Shown here piece after piece: positions 52,115 through 60,622 of a DNA stretch of 64,000 bases. Under the pieces are notes generated by a model. The model did no database searches. It worked only from the letters and a program-made list of their open reading frames with translations, and was not told where the DNA came from. The first letter of the stretch is position 1. Every line of letters begins with the position of its first letter. This DNA is from Paenibacillus glycanilyticus NBRC 16618. Its GTDB lineage: Bacteria > Bacillota > Bacilli > Paenibacillales > Paenibacillaceae. The stretch is taken from contig NZ_BILY01000008.1 in the NCBI RefSeq assembly GCF_004000805.1, positions 1-64,000 on the forward strand, written 5' to 3'. A program made the translations under genes and the position numbers.

Positions 52115-53014
52115 ATGTATTTAAACGACCCAAAAAAGGCGGGGAAAGCTCCCGCCTACCACTCTTCCATCGAGGAGCATTTCCATAATAAATTCCCTGT
52201 TTTTATTAACCGCTGGGAAGAGGGCTTTGAGCTTAGAGAGCATGATCATGCCTATCTTGAAATTGTGTATGTCATTTCTGGTGAGGGCTATCATTATGTT
52301 GCAGACAAAGTGAACAAAACGAGCAAAGGCAGCCTGTATGTCATTCCGATAGGCACTTCCCATATTTTCCGGCCTAATGGTACGTCTAACCGTCTCCAAG
52401 TCTATAACCTGTGCATTCGCCCCGATTGGATCGGAGAGCTCAGCGTATGGTTATCCCAATACTGCAGGGACACCGATGTATTTCATATTCTTGATGGTAA
52501 ACCCGGGTCGTATCTGTTGCTCCAGGATACCCCGTTGGAGCTTGCACCATGGTTCGAACAAATGCACAGGGAATTTACAGAGGAGTTGTGGGGCTTCGAA
52601 ACGACTATACTTGCCGGCTTGCTTCAACTGCTGACACGCATTTCCAGGAAACTGAAGATGCTGGATTCCACCGGCAACCAAACAACCGGCAGCACGAGAC
52701 AAAGCGAGTTAGCTAGCATACTGGACCATATGAACAGACACATCGCAGAACCATTAAAGGTGGAGCATTTAGCGGAACAAGCCGGCATTAGCCAACGGCA
52801 CTTCATCCGATTGTTCCAGCAGCAAACGGGAATGGGGTTTTCCGAATACATGCAGCACAAGCGTGTAGAGCTGGCTTGTCAATTGTTGACCGGTACCTCT
52901 CAATCGGTTGCCGATATAGCCAAGCAGGTTGGTTATCAGGATCCTGCGCATTTCCGCGAGGTATTTCGCAAGGTTATGGGAACTACTCCAAGCCAACATA
53001 GGCAATCCAATTAA
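52115..53014 (+). CDS. AraC-family regulator with cupin sensor, divergent from GH78
   Basis: 299 residues. The N-terminal cupin (about 25-110) has FELREHDHAYLEIVYVISGEGYHYV and PIGTSHIFRP. The C-terminal double HTH (about 200-297) has LKVEHLAEQAGISQRHFIRLFQQQTG and SVADIAKQVGYQDPAHFREVFRKVMG. This resembles RhaS/RhaR-type regulators, in which the cupin binds the sugar. Control of the adjacent rhamnosidase-like gene is inferred. Confidence 0.85.
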   Translation: MYLNDPKKAGKAPAYHSSIEEHFHNKFPVFINRWEEGFELREHDHAYLEIVYVISGEGYHYVADKVNKTSKGSLYVIPIGTSHIFRPNGTSNRLQVYNLCIRPDWIGELSVWLSQYCRDTDVFHILDGKPGSYLLLQDTPLELAPWFEQMHREFTEELWGFETTILAGLLQLLTRISRKLKMLDSTGNQTTGSTRQSELASILDHMNRHIAEPLKVEHLAEQAGISQRHFIRLFQQQTGMGFSEYMQHKRVELACQLLTGTSQSVADIAKQVGYQDPAHFREVFRKVMGTTPSQHRQSN

Positions 53015-53033
53015 GCTTCCTGCTGAAATAGGA

Positions 53034-53062
53034 ATCGCCACTCTTTCGAGTGGCGATCTTTT
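53034..53062 (+). terminator. Terminator of the cupin-AraC gene
   Basis: 10-bp stem ATCGCCACTC/GAGTGGCGAT, loop tttc, followed by CTTTTTAC on the plus strand. Confidence 0.8.
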
Positions 53063-54102
53063 TACTTTTGTCCGTAATCGGCCATCCGCAAAATAAGGGT
53101 TACGGCTTCGGCACGACTGGTTGATGCGTCCGGAGCAAAACGATTATTCCCTTGTCCTTGAATGATTCCGGCCTGCACAGCTGCCGCAATATACGGCTTG
53201 GCCCAAGCCTGAATACTCTCTGTGTCCTTAAACGGAATTGCTCCGGACTCGTTAGTCTTTAATTTCAATACGCGTGTTGCGATAACGGTCATTTCTGTCC
53301 GCGTAATCGGCTGATCCGGCCGGAATGTACCGTCATTAAAGCCTGTAACCCATCCTTCGGCTGCTGCTGTTGCGATATACGGCTTAGCCCATACCCCAAT
53401 AGAACCGTTATCCGCAAAATTAAGCTCGGATTGAACAGCACCGGCATTCCCCTTCAGGGCGCGAACCAGCATCGCAACAAATTCCGCGCGGGTCACGGCG
53501 AGATTCGGTTTAAAGCTGCCATCCGGATAACCGGTCACAATCCCCATTGAGGCAGCGCGTTCGATAGCGGATTTGGCCCAAAAGCCTTCCGGCACATCCA
53601 TGAAAGAAAGGGAAGACGGCTGAATGGATACGGTGGCGTTAGGCGTATATTCATTGGCCTTCAGATTTTTATCCACGGTCTTGATCCGCGTGAGCTTGAT
53701 ATCCGAACTCCCTGCTTCCATCGATTTGAATTTGATGGTCGCCAGATTGAAGGATCCGCTGACTCCCTCCGTTGTACTGCCTGTCTTCGTGTAGGCAAAG
53801 GTCAAGGTACCGTCTTTGACAATGGGGGGCACCGCAAATCCACCCTCCAGAGCGCTAGCCGCACTAACGAACTGCCACTTCTTCGAAGAATAAGAGAGAT
53901 TGATTTCATATCCATAAAGAGCTTGCAAATAATCGCCATGAACGGTGACAACCACTTCACCGCCTGCTTGCGGGGTTGTCGTATCCGCCGTAATCGTAAA
54001 GCTTGGCGAATCGGCAGCATAAGCACCGCAAATCGGGAAGCAAACAAAAAGCATCAGTACGGCCAGTAGGCCGGTTATCATCCGTGACAACATGATGGAC
54101 AC
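53062..54102 (-). CDS. S-layer-anchored cohesin protein
   Basis: 346 residues. Signal peptide 1-about 30 (cleavage near AYAAD). Residues 33-160 form a cohesin-type beta-sandwich: VVVTVHGDYLQALYGYEINL, YSSKKWQFVSA, GSFNLATIKFK. Three SLH repeats follow at about 167-210, 228-272 and 291-335, with the wall-binding motifs TRAE, TRTE and SRAE. SLH repeats bind pyruvylated secondary cell-wall polymer, so the cohesin is displayed at the surface. It lies 60 bases after the GH3 gene, whose product carries a dockerin. By analogy with cellulosome anchors it may hold that enzyme on the cell. Start is GTG at 54102 or ATG at 54093; neither has ideal Shine-Dalgarno spacing. Confidence 0.85.
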   Translation of the reverse strand: MSIMLSRMITGLLAVLMLFVCFPICGAYAADSPSFTITADTTTPQAGGEVVVTVHGDYLQALYGYEINLSYSSKKWQFVSAASALEGGFAVPPIVKDGTLTFAYTKTGSTTEGVSGSFNLATIKFKSMEAGSSDIKLTRIKTVDKNLKANEYTPNATVSIQPSSLSFMDVPEGFWAKSAIERAASMGIVTGYPDGSFKPNLAVTRAEFVAMLVRALKGNAGAVQSELNFADNGSIGVWAKPYIATAAAEGWVTGFNDGTFRPDQPITRTEMTVIATRVLKLKTNESGAIPFKDTESIQAWAKPYIAAAVQAGIIQGQGNNRFAPDASTSRAEAVTLILRMADYGQK

Positions 54103-54162
54103 TCATCCTTTCGGGAAACAGGAAGAAGACAGCAAGCTGCCTTCTCCCCTATTTGAGCTAAA

Positions 54163-57100
54163 TTAAGCGTTCAGGATTTTTACTGCGAGCCATACCAGAT
54201 CTTCAATATCGATTTTTCCGTCGTTGTTACGGTCATAAGATTTCACGGAGTTCCAGTTCGCGTCAGTCGACTTGGCGCCATATGCTTTAGCTACGATCGC
54301 AAGGTCGCCAACCGTGAGATTGTTATCTCCGTTCGAATCGCCATCTAGGGATGTAATCTTCGCATCCTTAAACGCCTGCAGCGCCGAGTTAAGCGCAGTA
54401 ACCGCAGCTTGCATGTCCACAGTGCCCGCATTATCGTCAATCAGCACGTTAAGCGCCGAATCGATGGCTGCTTGCAGAGCTGCTTTGGAACCAACCGGAT
54501 ATTGACCAACCTTCGTGCCTTCTACCGCAGCTCCATGAACGTTTTGCGCTTCATTAATCAGCGTCTCCAGAGCTGTCCGGTCAATGACATTGATTTGCAC
54601 GCCAAGCGTCGATCCGTCGAGTGACGTTTCATGCGCCTCTTCATCCGCAATCACGAGATTCGAAATGGAGATATTCGCGATTCCCGCGCCGGCATTTCTC
54701 TTCGCCTTAAATTTCAAGGTAACCAGATCACCGTTTGGATTTGTCTGGGCATCGCCTAAACGGACTCCCAGGAAACGGAGTTTTCCGGCTGCCGCATCCG
54801 GCTGTTGTCCCACGACCAGATATTTTTCTTCATCCAATGATGCCACCGATACAAAATCCATCTTGGAAGCATCATAGGTTACGGTAACATCCTCTGCCAG
54901 AACATTACCCGTATTTACGCCTGCGAGCCCATACTTCACGTCAAAAGCCGCACCCGAATTTACCTGGTTAGGCCCGCTTAATACTCCGGATGCCGCGGAA
55001 CTGCGAACGGCAAGCGTATTCGTAACCGATACCGCAGCACCATTCGCATCGGTCGCCGTGATCGTCAGCGTATATGGACTAGCTTCCGATGCATTCTCAT
55101 CCACGGTTCCTGTAATTTTCTTGGTATCCGCGTCAAAGCTCAGACCCTCAGGGAGACCCGTCACCGTCCAAGTATACGGAGCCTTGCCTCCGGTTGCTTC
55201 CAATTCAAGAGCTTGATCGTAAGCAACGCCTGGCACAGCGGAAGGTAAAGCAGCATTGGCCAAAGGCTTGGTAATGGCAAATGCGGTCTCCGTAACCGAC
55301 AACGAATCAATGCGCAGATCCGGAGCGTCAAAAACGACGTAAACCGTGTGTAACCCTGCTGGCGCATCCGTGACGTTCACCTCTTGCTCCACATAGCCCA
55401 GCTCATTAACCGTTTGATCGGCTGCCCCTTGCATTGTGTAGGTTACTTTATCCGTAACTGGTACCGGAATAGTAGCAAACGGCTCGGCTGTTGGGGAATC
55501 CGCCCGCAGCGTGATGTTGCCGCCGGCAACATTTGTCGCAACCTTCGCGGAGATTTTCATGGCCCCTGTAAAGTCCGCATTCGGAATAGCCGTCCAAGAA
55601 CCGTTTCCTTTGGACATTACGGCATAATAGCCGCCTACAAGCTCCTGTGCTTTCAGGTTATCAGCCGTACGCTGCTTGGAAGCTTCGCGGTAGACAACCC
55701 CATTTGAAGCAAAAGAATGATCAAATACGTTTAATCCGTCCGTTCCCTTCACGGATGCAACGGTGTCGCCGGCAATTTGAATAGTTGCCGTCTGGCGAAT
55801 ATCCGCGGAAGAATGACCTGCCATAAACGAATAAGAGCCTTTTTCCAATACATAATCGCCTTTATTTACGTCCCAGATGGCCAGATCTTTTGGATCAACC
55901 GTCAGATTCACAATTTTGTGCTCTCCAGCGGTAAGATCAACCTTCTCGTAAGCAACCAGCTTCTTGGATGGAGCATACCCGTCATAGCTGGAGTTATTGT
56001 GCTTGGCATACAACTGAACAACTTCGGAAGTAGCGACGCTGCCTTCGTTCGTAATCTCTACCGCTACGTTAAATTTGTTGCTGCCTGCAGCGCTTGGCGC
56101 CGAGAAATTGCTGTACGTGAATTCCGAGTAACCAAGTCCGTAACCAAACGGATAAGTAACAGGTGCCGACGTATACATATAAGTCAGCTTCGTTTGAACC
56201 GGATCGGCATCAAACATATCTTTGGTGTAACGAGGATCCAGTTGGTCCAGCGACGTAATAGTCGTATTGCCTTCCGGAATATCATACTTGTCGATATTAG
56301 GAAGAGCGGACATGTCCGCGTACCAGGTCGATGTCAATCGGCCGGTTGGCGCATAGTCGCCGTACAGCACGTCAACCAATCCTTGCGAATCGAATTCGCC
56401 GGAATAAGGCTGCGTGATGATAGCCGAGACATTCGGATCCTTCTGAATTTCATCAACAATAACCGGCGAATTAGCCAGAACGACTACAATCGTCTTTTTG
56501 TTCTTCGCCGCAAAAGCTGCAGCGACATTCTTAACAAGCTTATAATCGTTGGCGCCAAGATAAAGGCTGGCACGGTCATTGCCTTCTGAAGCACTGTTGC
56601 GCGGGTCAGCGCCCACAAACAACAAGGCGTAATCCTGTGTATTAGCCATAGCGGCAATATCGGCACCCGTTTCTTTGACAACCGTCTTCTCGTACTTCAC
56701 GTCATCAGCGCGGGTATTAAAAGCTGCCATGTTGCCAATCGTTGCAGAATCCGTGGCAATCTTCCCGTCTGAAGCTGTTTTAATATATCTGCCACTGAAT
56801 ACTCCCGTTTGGAAGCCAAGTCCGTTTGCGATCATCGAAATCGATTGATCACTATTGGTCTCGATACGCAGCTTCGGCGGAATTGTGCTTGTTCTTGCCT
56901 TAGCCGTCAGCGTTGCCCAGTTCGAATCCGTCAAATACAAGGTTGTATTGGATGTATTGCTTACGCTGGAGCTGTTCGCCGATGGGGAAATCGCCCAGTA
57001 GCCGTTTGCTTTCGATTGCAGGCTGGTTGCATTTTGGCCCCAGTCCGCTACATCGAACAGCTGCGCATCCGTAAATTGATTGTCTGCCGGCGTATAATTG

Positions 57101-58695
57101 GCCACGAGCTGGCTGCCCACTCCGGTACCTGCGCTCAGGTATTGTCCGTTCAGCTTCGATTTTAATGCAATAACTTCATTACCGGTCGCGTACTGTACAT
57201 GATCCGCTCCAATCTCATTCAAGACGGAATACAGCGGAGATTTGCTTGCTTCCGCAATATTAGGCGTGTTCAGGCCATTTTGCGCCACAATGCGGGTATC
57301 GGCATAAAGACCGCCGACAGCTGCTTTTTCCGTCTTGGAGAGAGGCAGGGTTACGTCCGTATTTTTCAACAACACAACGGTTTCCCGTGCTTCCTGCTTT
57401 GCAATTTCCTGATGCGCGGCAGTATTATAATCCGTCAGTGTCGATGCTACGTCTTTCGCCTGATTGGCAAAAGGATAATTTTTCGGTACTCCGTTTGCAT
57501 CCACTTCGTTAAATACGCCGATGCGGACAAGCTGATTGATCAGCGGCCTGCCGGCATCCTGCACGTCCTGCAGCGTAATTCCGTACAAACCTTCTTTAAC
57601 GGCATTGGCTAATGTCACCACATCCGTCTTATCTGTGCCCGAAGCCCTTGTCGACTCCGAACGGGCCAATACCATCAAGGCCAGGATGTGTTTCCGGTCC
57701 AGCGTATATTTGGTATCGTATCCATTACCCATACTGCCGCTCGCGAACGTATGATTTTCCGCATTAAAGTCCGGCGAAGAGTACATCCCGTATTTGGCAA
57801 CCTTATTGCCTAACAGCATGTAAGGCGAGATCAGATTCGGAATTCCGTTCGTACGGCCGAATGCGGTCATAGCACCGGAGAGCGATCCCGATTCCAGCGC
57901 TTTGAAGGCTGAAGTCGCATGATACTCATAGATGCCCCTGGCACTAGCATTGTAACTGGCTGTCTGACGGAACCACTCCGCATTGTACAAAGAGAAATGC
58001 CTTGTGCCAACGATAGCCCGCTGCCAGAAGCCGTTGTTGCTCTCATCCTGATTCGTTCCGGCAAGACCGGCGGACATACTGTCAACCATGGTTGCCGTTA
58101 GAAATGGATCCTCGCCGTACCCTTCCGCGTAACGGCCATTCAGCGGGTTAACCCGTAAGTCCGTAATGGCGGTAAAAGCAATTGGCTTCGAAGCATTCGA
58201 GCCGTTATGAATGTTGGACGTACCTTGCTTCACGTTCAGCTGGCTGATTTTCTCGCTGCCCATCACTTGCCCTACTTGAGTCGCCAGCTCCTTGTTCCAG
58301 GTCTGCCCGAGGCCAAGCAGCGATGCAAAATCGGTAGATACGCCGTAAGGATTATCCGCTGCCGCAATCCCGCCGGGAACGGTTTTCCCTTTATTCGGAT
58401 TATCATCCATAACGAAGGTATAATTATCCCGAATGCCCGTAGCGTACAAAGCGGCTCCTTCCAGGCCGATATAGTCGAAATAAGTATCCACGAAGGCATT
58501 AAGATGATCGGGATTACCGTCAAACAACGGCATACCGTCATAAACCCCGCCGGCTTGAGTCTTGAAGCTGCTCCCCTCCGCGGCATGCGCCGTATAATAC
58601 CCTGGAGAAACAACAGAAATGGACAATGCCACCGCAACGGACAATGAGGCTACACGATTGCGGAGCTTCCTGCTTCTTTGATCTGTTCCAGCCAT
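54163..58695 (-). CDS. Secreted GH3 enzyme with beta-trefoil insert, CBM6, cohesin and dockerin
   Basis: 1510 residues. Signal peptide 1-39. GH3 N-domain about 45-345: the conserved KHF appears as RHF at 232-234, and YSSPDFNAE with Asp309 stands in the usual nucleophile position. GH3 C-domain about 435-850, interrupted at about 505-650 by a fascin-like beta-trefoil (IALKSKLNGQYLSAG, LQSKANGYWAISP). Fn3-like domain about 855-975 (YPFGYGLGYSEFTYSNF at its start). CBM6-like domain about 1000-1137. Putative-Ig domain about 1140-1231. Cohesin about 1237-1371. Helical FIVAR-like linker about 1372-1446. Type I dockerin 1450-1510 with two calcium loops, DSNGDNNLTVGD and DRNNDGKIDIED. GH3 enzymes act mainly on beta-glucosides, xylosides or N-acetylglucosaminides; specificity is not readable. 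First gene of a two-gene unit with the SLH-cohesin protein. Confidence 0.85.
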   Translation of the reverse strand: MAGTDQRSRKLRNRVASLSVAVALSISVVSPGYYTAHAAEGSSFKTQAGGVYDGMPLFDGNPDHLNAFVDTYFDYIGLEGAALYATGIRDNYTFVMDDNPNKGKTVPGGIAAADNPYGVSTDFASLLGLGQTWNKELATQVGQVMGSEKISQLNVKQGTSNIHNGSNASKPIAFTAITDLRVNPLNGRYAEGYGEDPFLTATMVDSMSAGLAGTNQDESNNGFWQRAIVGTRHFSLYNAEWFRQTASYNASARGIYEYHATSAFKALESGSLSGAMTAFGRTNGIPNLISPYMLLGNKVAKYGMYSSPDFNAENHTFASGSMGNGYDTKYTLDRKHILALMVLARSESTRASGTDKTDVVTLANAVKEGLYGITLQDVQDAGRPLINQLVRIGVFNEVDANGVPKNYPFANQAKDVASTLTDYNTAAHQEIAKQEARETVVLLKNTDVTLPLSKTEKAAVGGLYADTRIVAQNGLNTPNIAEASKSPLYSVLNEIGADHVQYATGNEVIALKSKLNGQYLSAGTGVGSQLVANYTPADNQFTDAQLFDVADWGQNATSLQSKANGYWAISPSANSSSVSNTSNTTLYLTDSNWATLTAKARTSTIPPKLRIETNSDQSISMIANGLGFQTGVFSGRYIKTASDGKIATDSATIGNMAAFNTRADDVKYEKTVVKETGADIAAMANTQDYALLFVGADPRNSASEGNDRASLYLGANDYKLVKNVAAAFAAKNKKTIVVVLANSPVIVDEIQKDPNVSAIITQPYSGEFDSQGLVDVLYGDYAPTGRLTSTWYADMSALPNIDKYDIPEGNTTITSLDQLDPRYTKDMFDADPVQTKLTYMYTSAPVTYPFGYGLGYSEFTYSNFSAPSAAGSNKFNVAVEITNEGSVATSEVVQLYAKHNNSSYDGYAPSKKLVAYEKVDLTAGEHKIVNLTVDPKDLAIWDVNKGDYVLEKGSYSFMAGHSSADIRQTATIQIAGDTVASVKGTDGLNVFDHSFASNGVVYREASKQRTADNLKAQELVGGYYAVMSKGNGSWTAIPNADFTGAMKISAKVATNVAGGNITLRADSPTAEPFATIPVPVTDKVTYTMQGAADQTVNELGYVEQEVNVTDAPAGLHTVYVVFDAPDLRIDSLSVTETAFAITKPLANAALPSAVPGVAYDQALELEATGGKAPYTWTVTGLPEGLSFDADTKKITGTVDENASEASPYTLTITATDANGAAVSVTNTLAVRSSAASGVLSGPNQVNSGAAFDVKYGLAGVNTGNVLAEDVTVTYDASKMDFVSVASLDEEKYLVVGQQPDAAAGKLRFLGVRLGDAQTNPNGDLVTLKFKAKRNAGAGIANISISNLVIADEEAHETSLDGSTLGVQINVIDRTALETLINEAQNVHGAAVEGTKVGQYPVGSKAALQAAIDSALNVLIDDNAGTVDMQAAVTALNSALQAFKDAKITSLDGDSNGDNNLTVGDLAIVAKAYGAKSTDANWNSVKSYDRNNDGKIDIEDLVWLAVKILNA

Positions 58696-58726
58696 ACTCC
58701 CTCTCCTTTACTAAGCTAATAGATTC

Positions 58727-58740
58727 GTAAAACGCTTACA
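58727..58740. promoter_or_regulatory. cre-like site upstream of the GH3 gene
   Basis: On the minus strand TGTAAGCGTTTTAC agrees with cre at 12 of 14 positions (end reads AC rather than CA). It lies 32 bases upstream of the start codon at 58695. CcpA control of the GH3/SLH-cohesin unit is inferred. Confidence 0.45.
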
Positions 58741-58849
58741 AACCATATCCTAAAGGTTTCTATCAACCTGGAGAATGGAAATAATGAACATGCTCCCTGT
58801 AAAAATCGTACATTTATGAATAATCTTTTCTTCCTTATTTCCGGACGAA

Positions 58850-58894
58850 AAACAAAAAGAGCACCCTATGAAAATGAATTCATAAGGTGCTCTT
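58850..58894 (-). terminator. Terminator of the sugar importer operon
   Basis: Long hairpin AAGAGCACC/GGTGCTCTT with inner TATG/CATA pairing, followed on the minus strand by TTTTTGTTTTT. It lies 18 bases beyond the stop at 58912. Confidence 0.85.
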
Positions 58895-58911
58895 CCGTTA
58901 TTTTAGCTCAA

Positions 58912-59730
58912 TCAGCCTTTCACCGATCCCGCTGTCATTCCTTCAATAATATATCGCTGTAAGAAGAGATACACGACTAGCATCGGCAGCATGACCGACA
59001 GAAGATCCGCAAAGACAAACTGCCATTCCGTGCCGTATTGCGAGACAAAGTTATAGACCGAGAACGGCAGCGTCCATTTGCTGCTGTCGCTTATAATATA
59101 AAGCGTGTTCGCAAAATCGTTCCAGGCATAGATCGAAATAAATACCGTTACCGTAGCGATGGAAGGCTTAAGCAGCGGAAAAATAACTCTAAAGAACGTA
59201 TAAAAACTGCCTGCCCCGTCAATAGTAGCCGCTTCATCCAGCTCCCGCGGCAAAGTCTTTACAAATCCGCTCATTATAAAGATTGTAAGCGGCAGGTATA
59301 ACGCGGCCAGAAATAAAATCAGCCCGATATACTCACCCGAAATATGAAGCGACTGCATGAGCTTAATCGACGGAATCATGGAAGGCGGAGCAATCATGCC
59401 CGCGAAGAAGAAAATAAATAAGTAAGATACCCAGCGGCCCAAACGGCGCGACAGGAAAAATGCACACATCGAGCCCGCGCCAACGGTTAAAGCAACCGTT
59501 GATACCGTAACCAGGACGCTGTTTTTAAAACCGTTTAATAGACGTCCTTCCACAAATACCGTCTTATAGTTGGACCACATCCACTTGGAAGGCAGGCTTA
59601 AGTCCAGCTTTGCGGCTTCAGCCGGGCTTTTTAATGAACCAAGAACAATCAGCAAGAGCGGCAATATGATAATCAAGCTGCCCAGAATCGCTATAAACGT
59701 ACGCAGTACTGCCCCGTAGTTGATCTTCAT
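58912..59730 (-). CDS. Sugar ABC permease, MalG type
   Basis: 272 residues, six helices, EAA loop ELDEAATIDGAGSFYTFFRVIFPLLKPS and the usual C terminus EGMTAGSVKG. It overlaps the MalF-type permease gene by 4 bases. Last gene of the importer operon. CUT1-type permeases of this kind import di- and oligosaccharides; no ATPase gene is present, so a shared ATPase encoded elsewhere is expected. Confidence 0.88.
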   Translation of the reverse strand: MKINYGAVLRTFIAILGSLIIILPLLLIVLGSLKSPAEAAKLDLSLPSKWMWSNYKTVFVEGRLLNGFKNSVLVTVSTVALTVGAGSMCAFFLSRRLGRWVSYLFIFFFAGMIAPPSMIPSIKLMQSLHISGEYIGLILFLAALYLPLTIFIMSGFVKTLPRELDEAATIDGAGSFYTFFRVIFPLLKPSIATVTVFISIYAWNDFANTLYIISDSSKWTLPFSVYNFVSQYGTEWQFVFADLLSVMLPMLVVYLFLQRYIIEGMTAGSVKG

Positions 59731-60596
59731 ACCGCAGTCTCTCCCCTCTTCATCAGCTTAACCAGGAGAAGAGAAACAATGGTTACCGACAGGAATAATA
59801 CAACGTTAGCTGCTGTACCGTACGCATATAACCCCGCGCCAAACTGCTTGAAAATAAACGTATTCATGACTTCGGTAGCCCCGGCAGGGCCCCCTCCCGT
59901 CGTTGTGTAGATAAGCTCAAAGGTCTTCATGGATCCAATCATGCTGAGAAGAACGCTAATGGTTACTACCGGCGCAAGAATGGGCATAACGACGAAACGC
60001 AATCGTTGAAAATACGTTGTTCCATCGATAACAGCCGCTTCGATCATATCCTTCGAAATGCCTTGTAGTCCCGCTAGGTATAGAGCCATGGAAGACCCTG
60101 CCCACTGCCATACGGCTACTCCCGTAATGGAATATAACGCAAGCTTGGGATCTCCGATCCAATCCTTTGTAATAGAGGATAATCCGATTCCATCTAAAAA
60201 TTGATTTAATATGCCGCTTGGATGAAGCACAATCGTAAACATATAACCTACGACCAAAGCGCTAAGGATACACGGTAAAAAGAATACGCTCCGGAAGAAA
60301 TTGCGTCCTCCGATTGTGGTGTTCATAAGAAGGGCCAGGATAACACCCAGCCCGTTTTGCAGAACCGTAACTATGACGGCATAAATGACCGTATGCTTCA
60401 TAGCCGTATACATCGGTTTTGTGCTTAACAGCTCCTTAAACTGGTCAAAGCCAACGAATTTAATCGTGTCCTTATACGGAGACCAGTCTGTAAGCGAGTA
60501 ATAAAACCCGGATAAAGTCGGGAATACATACATAATCGCATAAATCGCAAGTGCAGGAACAATTAACCATAAGGGGTACATTCTTCTATGCAGCAT
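59727..60596 (-). CDS. Sugar ABC permease, MalF type
   Basis: 289 residues, N terminus PLWLIVPALAIYAIMYVFPTLSGFYYSLTDW typical of MalF-like CUT1 permeases. The EAA loop is DMIEAAVIDGTTYFQRLRFVVMPIL, where the usual DGA reads DGT. It forms the channel with the MalG-type protein. It follows the binding-protein gene by 26 bases with AGGAGTGGGGG before the ATG. Confidence 0.88.
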   Translation of the reverse strand: MLHRRMYPLWLIVPALAIYAIMYVFPTLSGFYYSLTDWSPYKDTIKFVGFDQFKELLSTKPMYTAMKHTVIYAVIVTVLQNGLGVILALLMNTTIGGRNFFRSVFFLPCILSALVVGYMFTIVLHPSGILNQFLDGIGLSSITKDWIGDPKLALYSITGVAVWQWAGSSMALYLAGLQGISKDMIEAAVIDGTTYFQRLRFVVMPILAPVVTISVLLSMIGSMKTFELIYTTTGGGPAGATEVMNTFIFKQFGAGLYAYGTAANVVLFLSVTIVSLLLVKLMKRGETAV

Positions 60597-60622
60597 ATTC
60601 CCCCACTCCTTCCTTCGGGGGT

